From Certhia americana (Eukaryota; Chordata; Aves; Passeriformes; Certhiidae), in the NCBI GenBank assembly GCA_018697195.1, contig CM031878.1, positions 66,476,537 through 66,540,536 on the forward strand: a stretch of 64,000 nt of DNA, given 5' to 3'. Shown one piece after another: positions 13,901-26,249 of the stretch (its first letter is position 1; each line of letters starts with the position of its first letter). The notes under the pieces are model-generated. The model was not told the DNA's origin. It did not search any database and saw only the letters and a program-made list of their open reading frames with translations. The translations under genes were made by a program, and so were the position numbers.

Positions 13901-14899
13901 CTCTTGTAATAAAATTGACTTCCCCTGGATACACATATGCTAAAAAAAATAAGTCAGTCTGGTGTATCAGAAATAAAAAAAAATCATTTAAGTTGCCAAG
14001 TGTTTTTGAAACTTGCTTGTTCAGGCAGAGTTGTATGTCTAAATCTTTTAGGATCAGGTAACTCTCTGGAACACCTATTTCTGCCCTCTGACTCCTCCCT
14101 TGTGGTCTGACAGCCCTCTGAGTAGCAGAAGAGAAAGCCTGCATCTAAAGGGACAACATGGTGACCTCAGACAGGACAACACTCTCCAGGTGACCTGGAA
14201 AAGCTCCAGAGCAGGACTTCTGACAGCTGATCTACTAACACTGAAGGAATTAACTCATGCATGGTTGTAGGTGCTGAACTTCTACCCCTGAGAGAACAGT
14301 GCTCCTGAGACAAGAAGAAAAACTCTACAGTTGTGAAGCTGCAGCTCCTTGTGCTCACTGCACAGATGATCTCTGGCCATTTTTTTTTTTTTCCCATGAG
14401 GAAAACAGATATACTGAAATTGTACTGCATTTTGTTTCATTTGTTTCTGCAAAAAGGGAAATTCTGCCAGGTGGAATTATGGCAAATATGTACGTGCTAT
14501 TCAGCTCATATTACAATAATTACAGTGTTTAGCAATGGGTCATTGATGTTGCATGTCAGCAGATGAGTAATGCTTTTCATGATGTTAATGGACACCAGGA
14601 AAATTTTCAAGGAGTGTATTCGTTTGACTTGTTTTCCCCTCCCACCCACAAATTTCTTTAATTTCAAATAGGCCTCCTACAGCACAGCAAGGAAAAAAAA
14701 AAATCACAGCTGCAAATGCTGAGACATGAAGTACTGACTGAGAAGTTGATGCAGTTGATTCAGACAAGTACAGAACTGTTTGGGTGTTATGATTAATAAG
14801 GAAAATATTTTAAACTGACCTGACGAACGTGGGTGTAAGTCTTTCAATGATATGTATTTAAATTGGTGCACTTAGAGTGAACAAACTAGATTGATGTAA

Positions 14900-15180
14900 T
14901 GTACCCCGTGTAGACATGCCCTTGCTCTGCTTGCCTCCCTGCTTTGATCTGAGATCGGGGAGCGAGATGAAAGCAGATCAGAAGAGTGCTCCCTATTGTA
15001 CCTCCGTAAGTGATCACATCTATCTTCATGCAACGCCATGGCAGCTGAGGCCAGCTCAGGTGGCAGAGCTGATTTCCCACAGTTATAAATGCAAAGGGAC
15101 TGCGGGCAGGGAATTTCAATGAGGGGCACTTGATTTTGCAATGTCAGCCAGCAGGCCCTCAGTCAGCTGATTGAATCTTC
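14900..15180. promoter_or_regulatory. Candidate conserved non-coding element (enhancer-like)
   Basis: This is a compositional island of moderate GC in AT-rich DNA, with several CpGs kept (for example near 14956, 15004 and 15034), an E-box-like cagctg at 15041, and a high-complexity sequence. Open frames of about 70-90 codons occur on both strands but show no family resemblance. Retained CpGs in a non-repeat stretch suggest constraint. Alternatives are an unrecognised old repeat or an isolated exon. Confidence 0.3.
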
Positions 15181-17110
15181 TGCACTGCCTATCCATTTAG
15201 CCACACTTTTAGAAAGTGGTTGCATTAGAGGCAGTGGTAAAGGTGTAGTTCATTTCATGTCATGGGACAGAATAGTTGTTTCAGTGACAGGAAAATTAGG
15301 TGTAGTTCCTTAAAATTAATGCAATTGTTCTCACACAAAAGAGAGGAAATTACTGGAATATAATTGAACCTGTTACTTATTAATATGCTATATGGAAAAA
15401 TGAATACATATTGTTGATAGATCTATGTATACACAAGAAAGCATTACTTATTTTTTTTCTTCTAGTAGCCAGGTAGAGATGTTTTGATGCCAAATACATG
15501 TTAGGAGTTCTATAGAAATGCTGTCTTCCACTGAAAGAACCTAAGTATTGTCTATGCATCTATAATCATCTTGCTTGGCTGCACTTACATGGATACAGTG
15601 TGATGTGTTTTACTTCAGAATGAAATCTTTTTATTCCCTGCTGCATGTGGTGTGGAGGAAGTAGTAAAATCCTGATCTGAGTTTCCAGGACCTACCAAAA
15701 GCTTCAATGTATCAGCTTTTGCTGAAAAACAGCACTGCTGAAACACTAAATCACAGCCTTTTGCAGAAAATGTTGACATGAACCCAATGCTTATAACTTC
15801 CATTTAAAAAGCCTTTTCATTTTTCTGCCATCCATGGATGTACTCACACAGAAGCTAACTGCACTTTGCATTTGATAGGTTGTGGGTTTAATTTTTAATT
15901 GTTTGTACAATAACATGGATTTAGTCTTTGCAGTCTTTTAATGTAATCATCCTTCACAACAAGAATTTTTTTGTCTATTACAGTAGTGTAAATGGAAATA
16001 AGAGAGCATACATAATTTTTCATTAGATCTTTTATGGCCCATGACTGAATAAGGGTTGAAAGCTTCAAATATTTTACAGATTATTTATTTGTGCAAGAAA
16101 ATATTCAGTTATCTTTTCTGTTGATTCTCAGTGAGAATTGTGGACTTAGATCTAGAAAAAAAGCTTATCTAATGTATAGGAAAAGTATTAGCATTTCAAA
16201 TCAGTTCCTACAACTAATTTGTTTTCCTCTGTTGCCATTGATCAAACTTTTCTATGTCAAACTGGTATGTCAAAGCAGAATTGAATAACTTGGAAATATG
16301 AATAAATCCATTCAGACTGTTCATTCTGTGGCAGTGGTTAATAGCAGTTGCTTAAAAGCCCCAAAATGACCTGAGTTGGAATAATTCCCTGTTCTGCAGT
16401 GAATTAATTGTTACTTTCAATATTAGAAAATAAAAGGGGATCTTAAACACCCTCATTTCCTTATTCATTTTTGTGTAAACTGGGATGCATCCATAAAGAA
16501 AGATGAGTTCCTTGGAGAACATTAGTTCAGTTTCACTCTGGCCACGGATTTTACTCATAAGACTTAAATATTAGAATTTGGCTTCTGGAGACCTGTGGCT
16601 GAAAAAGCTGTCAGTAGTTATAGTTGTAAAGGCTGGTTCTGAGTTTGCATGGGAATGAATAGTTTTCTACTCAAGCATTTAAGTACTTGTACTAATTTAG
16701 TGCTTTCCACTGAACGGGTATTTGAATTTCTGAAGGCAGGCAGCATTAGGAAAAAGGCACTCCCTTCTTTATTTAGTAAAAGACAAATGGAATGGAGGCA
16801 GCCAACAAAATTATCTTCCTCCCTGGAGGCCATGGAAAATAGTCTCCATTGCAGTTTTGCAATGGACTTTCACGAGCATAGAAAGACAGTTGCATGAAAC
16901 TGGGTTGAATTATGGATAGGTAGTTCAGTAAGATGGACTACTGCCCACTGGGGAGAATTTTGAAGCTGTGAAAAACTGATCTTTAACAATGATAATGTAT
17001 GTAAAAGCAACAATTTGTCTTTGTTGGAGATAACTTTCCAAGGCTTTGGCCTGGCTTCTTGAGTATCAGGTTTGTCTACGCAGAACAAAAGGAAAAATGT
17101 AAAATAAAAA

Positions 17111-17133
17111 GAGTGTGTGTGTGTGTCTGTGTG
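17111..17133. repeat. (GT)n microsatellite, short and interrupted
   Basis: A short run of GT dinucleotides broken by one CT. Confidence 0.85.
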
Positions 17134-18230
17134 AAATGACATAGCCCTACTTTCACTTTCAAATAACACAAAGAAGTCAATTTTATGTAATTTACCTATT
17201 TCTACTGTGAATGATGTTATTTAAAATATTTATAATTTGTAGTGTTTATGCAGGAATCTAAGGCTAAAAACACAACACATGATTCTAAATAATAGCCTAA
17301 CATGTAAGTTATAGCATACTTTGATATAATCAGTTTTTTCAAAAATGCATTAAAAAGACAATTTGTCTCATTAAAATTCAACAGGCATTTAGCTCAGCTG
17401 GAACAGGACTTATTCAACCTCATTCACACTGAATTTTCAGATAGACTACAAATACATAGACCTAAATTCAAAATACTTTTGGAGTTAGAGCACTGAAAAT
17501 ATTTGAGCGGCAACATCTGTATATATTTTATCAAATACTGTATCTTTACCCTTTCAAATTTGAGTAAATTTCTGTTTTGTAAACCATAATTATATGGGAT
17601 CATACTTAATGGTTATATTTGGTAATGCTGAGACAATATTAATCAAGTTTCTAAAAATTTATGTATACTTTCTCATTTCTCATTTCTCATATCGGTACTT
17701 ATACACTTTAGGTAATTACAGTCATCTACAAATTTTATATGTGGTAGGGTTCCACTATTTGGGATTAAAACTTTCACAAATTTTCATGAATTTGACAATT
17801 TTAAGGATGTGTTTTTTGCACATCTCTGGGATGACAGAAGCTGTGTTAGCAGTCTGAAACTTATCTTGAGAAAATGTACATCTGTGACTCTGTGGTGAAT
17901 GTGTGTCAGCTGCTTCCTGAATGCTACCCAATGGAGGATGCTACTTTTAACTTTTTTTTTTTAACTGTAAGATACTGTACAGGCTGTTTGAACCCCTGCA
18001 CTGTGCTTGAATATATTTACTAATTATGGTCTCCCTCTCTACCCTGGAAATTTCTAAAGCTTGGACTAATTTCATGCTATCTGCATGTGAGCAAAGGGTT
18101 ACACGTCCAATCAGCTTCTCTTACAGTTGAATAATACAGCAGTTAGTGAAAATCCAGCCATTTATGTACCACAAAATTTTTGTTTCAGTGCGTTTCTCCC
18201 TTCTCATCTGGTGCCCCGTTTTGCTACTTA

Positions 18231-18327
18231 TTTCTTTGTTTTTTGTTTGCTTGGGGCTTTGTTTGGTTTTTGTTTGCCATTTTTTAATATTTGGTTGGTT
18301 AATTTGTTGGTTGGGGTTTTTTTTAGA
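18231..18327. repeat. G/T-rich low-complexity tract
   Basis: Roughly 100 bases made mainly of TTTG, TTGG and T-run units, with few C or A residues. It produces long hydrophobic open frames in translation that are not evidence of a protein. Confidence 0.8.
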
Positions 18328-20017
18328 TTAAAGAAAATTATGCATAGAGTTCTCTGCATGCTCTGTTACAGGCCAGATTAGAGAAAGAAGCAGAGTGGGG
18401 CTTGATTCCCAATTTGTAATTCCATCTAGTAGGGCAGGTAGTGAAATTTGTCCTGCGGCTGGTAGGTGAGAGCAGCCTGGGCATTGCTCTAGGAGCTGTT
18501 CTCATGTGCTTTGGTCAGTAACAAGTGGCTATGATTCTGTCTTTATTCCAAGTCTTTCTGTTTTTGAAGGAAGATTTCTCACAGTGATCCTAGCAGCTCT
18601 CCAAAATGTGTAGGGTGACTGTTTGACCTTACTGCCTCTTTTTTTATTCTTTTCCAAATGTAGATTTAATGATCTTAACTGGCAGGCAACTACTCCAGAC
18701 ATATTCAGGACCTTTGTCATTCAGCACCCTCTCTGATTCTATTTGCATGTTTCCATTACTCTTTATGGATATAAATATTCCTGTGAAGTAATAATTTTAT
18801 CATTTTTTGCTGTTCATTTCAGGACATTTCTCTATGTAAGATGAATGATATTGGCAGGCATGAGAAAGTTTTTGTCTTTTTCTGTTTACTTTTTTCATCT
18901 CCTTTGGTTTGTTTTGCAAGGATATGCATGGAAATCTGGTCCAGGAGCCTGTGTGTTGAAACTCATGACCTGAGAAGAGAATTACTTACTTTGAATCTGG
19001 CTTCTTGTCTGGTGTAACTGGATGACCGACCTTCCCTTGTGTTCCTTGTCAGACATGGTCAGACCTTGGGGTGAAAGATGAATGTCCTTTAGCTCTGAGA
19101 GTTTTTTCCAAAGGGACCAAGACCTGCTGTAACCTGCACTTCCAAGGAAAGGTGTGAATGCAAATAATCACCAATGAGCAAAATGCAAAGGGTTTCACAC
19201 GTCAGTCTGTGACTTTTGCCGGTTTTCCTCTCTTGGGATACTGGCTGATCATTCTCTGAGAAGAAAATCCTGCTCCAATAAGGACTGTGGCCAAGAGGCC
19301 AGGCCAGGACCTTGAAACTAAGACTGTTCAGGGAAGGAACTGCAGCATTGTCAACAAAACCTTGTTCAGAAGAACAAACTTGAGCTAAATTTCCTAGCAA
19401 CAGAATAATTTTTTTCCTCCATAGAAAGAAGAAATAACAAATAAGTCTGTGTTTTCAAAATTATTGCTGTGATTTTTAGTGTACTTCTGTATACTCCTAG
19501 GATGAGAACAATTTTGTAGGCTATTTTGCTCTGAAAGGAGATATCTGTGGTTAATCACTGTGTTGCTGGGAGAAAAGAGATTACTGTTCTTATCTTACTG
19601 CTGTGCTCCTTGAAGAGTGTTCCTGGTGCTGTGCTCATTCATACCTTGGCTCTTGAGTTGTTTTTTCTTTTCCAATCCACTCTACCCTTGTTTTAAAGGC
19701 AATTTAGACTCCAGTGGCTGCAATAGCAATTCTGTAACATTTGCCTTACATAGATTTATTTTTTTAAACACAAACCCAAGTTATTACCATAGGATTAAGC
19801 ATATGTAATTGATCATTTGTAGTGTACTGCCCTTACTGCAGCTAAATTCACCTGGAACAATCAAATGAAAATTACTAGCTTTAAAAATGTTTGAAGTGCT
19901 GTCTTGTATTTTAAAGTCAAACAATTCATATAATGAGATACCTTGCCTAATCACACAGATCTTAAAAAGTAAAAGAAAATTTAAACCACACAAAAGCATT
20001 ACATTCCACCTCTAATC

Positions 20018-20035
20018 TTTTTTTTTTTTTTTTTT
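20018..20035. repeat. Poly(T) tract, 18 nt
   Basis: A pure T run just ahead of the enhancer-like stretch at 20036. Confidence 0.9.
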
Positions 20036-20930
20036 CTCATTTCAGTGATGGGCCATTTGTCTTAAGCCAAAAAGAGGTAAAGCATATCTGACTTTTATGT
20101 CATTTGCCATACCCACAGGAGCTGCTTTGCTTCATTGCTAGCATTGTTTAGATCATTTGTACAAGAGAGGAAAGAACTGAGAAGCCAATAAATTGCAGCT
20201 GCTTTTAAAAAGGAGCTGAAAATCAATAATAAATTATTGTTTTCTATAGCAGTTTAGGTTCCTTATGTGTCCCTTCTGACATGTGGATGTAGCTATAAAT
20301 TAATTTAGTTTTAGGCTGTAAAAACCCTAACTTTCTCTGAGCTGACTTTCTGGCATGCATTAGTGATATAAAAATAACATACCTTGGCAGGATAGCTTTC
20401 GAGGAGTGCCGAACACTGCAAGTTATTTTTATAGTTTAATGAGATATAGGTCCATACTTCCAGACGGAGACACAGTGAGCAGAACACTCTATAATTTACT
20501 GCAGTAAAATGATCAGGATTCATGCTGTCTATAAAACATGAAAAACATTCTTCATTCCTTACCAATTAGATCATAGTTACAACTCTCGGCTCCTTTGAGC
20601 TTAAAAGAAAATTCTAACTGCTAGACATAAATGAATGCAGTGGTTAAATTAAAGCCTTCAACAGCCCAAACAGGCTTGAAAGAAATGCCTTCTGGATATT
20701 ATTAACATGCATATTTAAGTGCTATTTTTAAAATTTAACTGCAAGCCATAGCAAGCACAAATGTTTATAATAGCTATTTCAAAATTGAAGCGTTAATTTA
20801 AAAAGCATTTTCATTGCTGTTAATTTCTTCCCAATAATTTTATTTCAGCTTTTACTGAAGATGATTTTCTTTTTTTTGCATGTGATGACAGACAACTTGA
20901 ATTGAAGTCCCTAGATTTCATGATTTGCCG
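20036..20930. promoter_or_regulatory. Candidate conserved non-coding region
   Basis: A high-complexity stretch with dense AT-rich transcription-factor-like cores (TTAATTT, ATTATTA, AACATGCATATTTAA near 20704) and no coding potential. There are two denser parts, 20040-20290 and 20580-20900. The texture resembles vertebrate conserved non-coding clusters. No alignment was available, so this is a suggestion. Confidence 0.2.
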
Positions 20931-23900
20931 GCCTTGAAACGATTCTCCCATAAAATATGTCACGCACAAATAAAAGGCTCAATTCATCAAATATATCTGG
21001 TTTACAAAGTGAGGAATCCTATTTATTTCAGTGGCACATCAGCATAGGAAAGGTAGAGGAACATGTTCACAGAGTCAAAGCTTTGGTCTTGTGCTTCAGT
21101 TCAGAGATGAATCATCTCACATCACAAAAATACCTGTGGCTTGTTCTGCAGTGTAGAGAGAACAAAGGAGCAGGAAGCAGGGAAAGAGCAGATAGCAAAG
21201 GTGTTTGGTTTTCTGTCACAGGTTGCTGGTGTGGTTAATCTTCTCTGCTTCAGTACTCCACATTTTCAATTCTTTTCCAATTTGGTGGCACTGACAAGCC
21301 ACAAGCACTGTTTGTTGCTTACAAGTAATGTTGATTGCTTGACAGAAATGAATTTGAGGCTAGCTCAGAGATGACCTTGCAAGTCTTTGAAATATCAAAG
21401 TATGTCGTTCTGATATGCCTGATAAAAGTGTCATTTAAATATCCATGGAAACTGGCTTTCACATACAGCTCAGGGGCTTTGGTCATAAACAAAATACTGG
21501 ACTGTGAAGGGATTTCAAAGATATACCTCATCCTTTTGATGTCTGCAGCTAATCCTTTTCCTCAACTCTGTCCTTAGGAAGACTACTGAAGGTGAAGCTA
21601 AGCTGTTCAGTGGGAGCACTGTGATTTGTTTATTGCTTTGATATTTCCAATAGACTACTACTCCCTGTGCATAAGGAGTGTGTGGTAAGAAACAAGTGAA
21701 TCTCCATCCCTGTATTTAAAAGTTAAAAATGTATTCATCCCTGCATATGTCTATATTTGCATGTGTTAAGTGAGAAGCAAACTAAGCAGTCCTGTATAGC
21801 CAGAGAGGTGCTCAAAACCAGCCTGCAAAATTGGTAAGAATTAGTGCCTCATGTTTGCTACAACTTTGAAAACGTGTTTGTGCTGTGTACTGTCATCAGG
21901 GTCTTCTCCAAGGTTCTCATTATGTAAACAGTATTTAAGTCCAGGTAGTCATTTAGTTAACATAATTAAGTAGGGAATCTGTTGTTACAGATAATTAAAG
22001 GAGATGAACAGTTAATATTCTTTCTTTTGTAATTTTGGTCTGGCTGAGTGGGACAAATATTTTTCCAGCCTGTGGATTAAGATTGTTTTACCATTTAATA
22101 TAGCCTTTTAAAGATCACTACTGTAGGAGTGAGAATTACCCTCTTATTACTTTCTTGTTTAGCAACAGAGATTTATAAAACTGTGGTTTACTGGGTAGAC
22201 TGGTATGCAAAACATACCAACTAAATCAAACTAAACAAAGAATCAACAAAAACAAAACCAATGTCTTTAAAATACTTGACACCTTTCGTTTATTAGATCA
22301 TATTCAGGTTTTTTAGGTTTTCTGGAAGATTCATTCCATTGTATGGTACTTGTTTTTTTGTCTTCTTTTCAATATTTCATTATTTTTATTTTTTTTTTAG
22401 GCTTCGTGCCATCTGTGATGTATAGATCATCAGAAATTTTCTTGGAAATTAAAAAATTACAAGATCCATTTCATTAGCTTCTATTTTTTTTTTTTTTTTT
22501 AAAGATAAACATTATAATAATAAGAATAATTTAATTAAATTGTAATAGCTGATTTGGAATAACTGACAGAGAACACCATTACTTTTATGTGAGAGTTTCA
22601 AAGTAATTTCAAGTGCAAGTGAATTGAGCCTACTCATGCTCTTTGGGGTGAAGTTAATTAATATTATCGCCTTCATCACAGTCCCCAGCTGTGAACAGTC
22701 CTGGGCTTCTTCTGGACAGTAAAACTAAGCAATAAAAAGCTGTGTGTTTTGTGATTAGATGGGAGTGGTGTCTCCTTTGAAGATATGATCCTGCTGAATT
22801 TATTAAAAAAGATAATTCAAGGACCAGGTGGAAAAGTCCTTGGAAGAGAGCTTAAGCTAGCCAGCTATATGGAATTGCTGTTCACCATCACTCTCCTCTA
22901 GGTCTGTGATGGAGAGCCTGTATCCAAAGTCATCTCTCTTTGTTACATCAGCTCTGATTATGTGGCAGGGTCTGTCACTTCAGGAACAACAGTGAGGAGG
23001 GCAGGACCACATATGCCCAATTTCAGCTGCTCAGTTCCAGGTCATAGCCTCATCTTCAAGGACAGAAAGTTTTTGCCAATGTGTTGACTAAGCACAGAGA
23101 TGATCATCATGTGGGCACAAATGCCCTCCTGCAGTAAATGAATGCTACTGTAGGGGTAAAAACATTCAGTTTCCAAGAGTTTCTATCTCTTTTCTTCCTG
23201 TGTGCAAACATCAGACATTTGGAGGGAGTAAGAGAGATGGAAACTGCTGTACAGATAGCAGCATGATAATTATAAATTGGGTTTCTACCTCTATCAAGAC
23301 TGACACAGCAAAGGAGAATAGGAGGGATTAGTTAAGGAAATAATCTAGCTATAGACTGAAGTAACAAAGCATATAAATGATATTGTCTTTTAGGTAGTTT
23401 ATTTATTTTAATTTTCTTAGGGTATAAGGGCTGAACTGCTGTAATCTAAAAAGAAGCATAACATAGTCTGAATATCATGGCAGCAACACATGTGCAACAT
23501 TAGGTTTGACTTTTCTCTGTGTAAAGCAAATCTGTCATGCCCCTGGTATTGTAGCAGAGCTGGAAACAAAGTCAGTAACTGATAAATGTCAGGAGAGGTT
23601 TGTGACACTAGAGCTGATGACTGGAAATCAGTAAGATGATTAGAAATTTTTTAAAGATCTGACATGCAGAAATGGAAAGTGTAATGTGGAAAAAGTTTGT
23701 TCACAAACTTGGCTTTTGGAGAGAAATCTTTCTTCATAAAATTTGTTTACTTTGGTATGGGAATAGCTACTTTTGATCTCCCTCTAACTCAAGCATGTTC
23801 CTACTGCTCAACTTCAAAACAAGAGTTTTTGAACTCCAGGGCATTCTAATAAACTGCTCCCAAAGACCTGTTGGCCTGGTGGTGATGGGTTCTCAGATCA

Positions 23901-23995
23901 TCAGATTATTCAAAGCAAATGTCACCAAGGAAGGTATTCAAGAGTAGCAATGGAGCAATCTGAGGAGTAACTCATAAATGTATGTGGTCAGTTCT
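20931..23995. other. AT-rich unique sequence, no gene seen
   Basis: No coding or repeat signature apart from an A/C-rich low-complexity patch at about 22207-22263 and a run of 17 T at 22484-22500. The block 22640-23200 is slightly more GC-rich and has no long open frame. Confidence 0.65.
22484..22500. repeat. Poly(T) tract, 17 nt
   Basis: A pure T run followed by an A/T-rich stretch. Confidence 0.9.
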
Positions 23996-24437
23996 ATAGA
24001 ATCATGAAAAGGTAAAGGTTGGAAAAGACCTCTTAGATCATCACATCTAAACTACTTCCATCACCACTACACCACATCCTCAAGTGCCATATTCATATTT
24101 CTTGAATATTTTCAGGGATGCCAGCTTCATCACCTCCCTGGGAAGTCAGTCACAATACTTGATAACCATTTCAATTAAGAATTTTTTCCTAATATTTAAT
24201 CTAAAACTCCATGTCAAAACTTCAGGTCATTTCCACTTGGTCTTGTCACATGTTACCTGGTAGAAGAGACTCACATTCACCTTGATACAACCCCCTTTCA
24301 GGCAATTATAGAGAATGATAACGTTTTCCCTGACCCTCCTTTTCTCCAGGTTAAATAACCCCAGTTTCCTCAGCTGCTCCTCATGAGATTTGTGCTCCAG
24401 CCCCTTCATCACCTTCATTGTCCCTCTCTGAAACATA
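23996..24437 (-). mobile_element. CR1 LINE fragment, 3' end
   Basis: Read on the minus strand, this begins in the last codons of ORF2 (a segment reading GLEHKSHEEQLRKLGLF near 24355-24405, typical of the CR1 ORF2 C-terminus). It continues through the 3' UTR with the diagnostic 'ttaggaaaaaattctt' and 'cccagggaggtgatg' blocks and ends in the antisense tail 'gaaaaggtaaaggttgg' near 24005. It is strongly 5'-truncated, the commonest fate of a CR1 insertion. A second, longer CR1 starts 86 bases to the right in the same orientation. Confidence 0.93.
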
Positions 24438-24471
24438 CAATATACATGTATTGTACTTAGATATATTTTGT

Positions 24472-24499
24472 GTAATATATAATACATATTATATATTAC
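24472..24499. repeat. Perfect AT-rich palindrome between two CR1 copies
   Basis: Two 12-base arms (gtaatatataat and its exact reverse complement) are separated by acat. It lies in the 85-base spacer between the CR1 copies at 23996-24437 and 24523-26245. AT-rich cruciform-prone DNA is a plausible landing or breakage site, but chance in such AT-rich sequence is also possible. Confidence 0.85.
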
Positions 24500-24522
24500 A
24501 GATATAGAAGTGCACTATATGT

Positions 24523-26245
24523 TATAGAATTATAAAATATCCTGCATTGGAAGGGACCCACAATCATCATCTGAGTCCAGCTTCTGGGCTGGTACAGGAC
24601 AATCCCAAGAATTGCAACATGACAACACAAATTTTAAACTCGATTGCTTCATGGTTGCTGCGCCCAAGGTGGCCACCAATCTTCACACAAGAGCCTGTCT
24701 CTTAACAAGCCACAAACCTAGGAAGGTACCTTTCCTAGCTGGCTCCCTTAGCAGCTATACCTTGAGGTTATCATGCAGATTTAGGACTCTTTTGGACCTA
24801 TTTGTGCCAGCTGTGTGATGTTCCCAGTTATTGTCTGACAAGTTGATGCTCCTGTAAGGGCAAGGGCAGGAGTTTTGAAGTTGTCCCTTAGTTCCTCAAA
24901 GAGAATTCTTTGGAATCATTTTTCTGCCTCAGTGAGGCCACTCCTTTGATGACACCCACATTATTTTTTTGTCCCTTAGTCCTTACTCAGAGGTTGTCGG
25001 CCTGCTGTCATGGACTTTGGCTACATTTGGCTTCCAGCTCTCATGTCCCTCCTGGAGAAATTGTGACCATCCAACATGGCACCCCAGGGGCTCATTCCAC
25101 CAGGCTTCACTATTCCAGGTATATAAAATCACTGGGACTGGGCCAAAGCCTCAAGCTCCTCTTTGTTCCTCACACTCTGTGCATTGCTGTAAAAACATTT
25201 CAGGTGTGGTAATCTGAAATATACACCTGCTGTAACTGATGTCTCATGCAGCAGCAGATATCACTGTCACTTCTTCCTTCAAGTTTTGGTATGACTTCCC
25301 ATTGCTCTGGCAAGCATGGGTTTGTCCCTTCCCCCTTCAAATCTAATTAAAGCTTTGTCAATGAGCCCATCTAACTCCTGTGTTTGAACCCTTTTTTCCT
25401 TCTGAGATAGATTGCATCCCATCAGGTATTATTAAACCAAGTGTTGTATAGCTTACCTCATGGTCAAAAACCTCAAAATTTTTCCAGTGACAGTAACCTC
25501 AGAGGCACACATTGACCTGATGAATCTACCAGCTCCTTTCAACTTTATTCCTTATTTCTGCATTATTCCTTACTACTGGAATAATCAAGGAAAACACTAC
25601 CTGCACTCCTGATCCTTCAACCAATCATCCTAAGGCCCTGATACACAGTTTGACTGCCCTTCTCTTTGTTATCATATCACCACTGACTTGAAGAACTAAT
25701 AACGAATAATAATTAGAAGGCATTACTAGGAGATAGTAATTGGAGAGCTCTCTGATAATATCTCTTTCCAGACCCCCAGGGAGGGAAAACGTTTTCCTGC
25801 TGGTTGGGTCTTGTTTGTATATTTTCCCCTTTCTTCCATTAGAAGGGAGCCACCTCTGACAACTCCCCTTCTTTTGATCCTAACAGAGTTCGTGAAGAAG
25901 GGGCTAGATTGTGTTGCCCTAAGTGGGCCCCTTTATCCCATAAGAACTTTCATTCACCTTATCAGTTATCTGTCCTTCTAGTTCCAGGGCCTCATATCTG
26001 TCATAAAATGTCCCAGTCCTACTTGTCATTGTCAAGTTTCTGCCTTCCTCCCAGTACGAGCAGTGGCCAGTTCTAGCCTTCATGTTCAACAGAACCTTGA
26101 GGGCTCCACTACAGTGAAGGTTTGAGACTCCTGAAATTGGAGCATCTCTGAGAGCAACCTCTTGATCTCTTGCTCATTTTCTCAAATATTACATATCCTA
26201 TTCACTTCCTCCTTGTTTTACACTAATTCTCTCCTTGGGAAAGTA
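24523..26245 (-). mobile_element. CR1 LINE with decayed ORF1 (SGNH/esterase), ORF2 endonuclease part and 3' tail; internally deleted
   Basis: Most CR1 copies keep only their 3' end; this one keeps the 5' half. On the minus strand a Lys/Glu/Leu-rich coiled-coil-like segment lies near 26130-26240. ORF1's SGNH-hydrolase domain follows. Its GDSLL motif is seen as GGSLL near 25850, then FSLPGGLERDI near 25765-25790, YYLLVM near 25730, and an FDHEV...PDGMQS block near 25410-25475 that stands where DGxHLS is expected. Both the nucleophile-block Asp and the catalytic His are therefore altered. ORF2 then starts with LKCFYSNAQSVRNKEELEAL near 25145-25205, and endonuclease pieces continue to about 24640 (REPARKGTF near 24720). 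The element then jumps to a CR1 3' tail at 24523-24622, so nearly all of the reverse transcriptase is missing. Many stops and frameshifts show that it is dead. The join to the tail could be an internal deletion or two abutting insertions. Confidence 0.85.
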
Positions 26246-26249
26246 AAAA

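Larger units (their letters stand above)
8841..14880. other. AT-rich unique sequence, no gene seen
   Basis: No retrotransposon signature and no open frame above about 105 codons. It contains the 85-bp duplication and T-tract listed separately and a T run at 14381-14392. A short mixed region at 14050-14340 is somewhat richer in C and G but shows no recognisable repeat or coding sequence. Confidence 0.65.
15181..20017. other. AT-rich unique sequence, no gene seen
   Basis: Only short open frames on both strands. It includes a small GT microsatellite at 17111-17133 and a G/T-rich low-complexity tract at 18231-18327. The stretch at 19000-19410 is a little richer in GC and might be an old LTR or other repeat, but I recognise no boundary or motif in it. 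Confidence 0.65.

Noticed and set aside
24910..25217. Two overlapping open frames of 82-100 codons on the + strand.
   Set aside because: They are antisense to the endonuclease part of the CR1 ORF2, so they are shadows of the retrotransposon.
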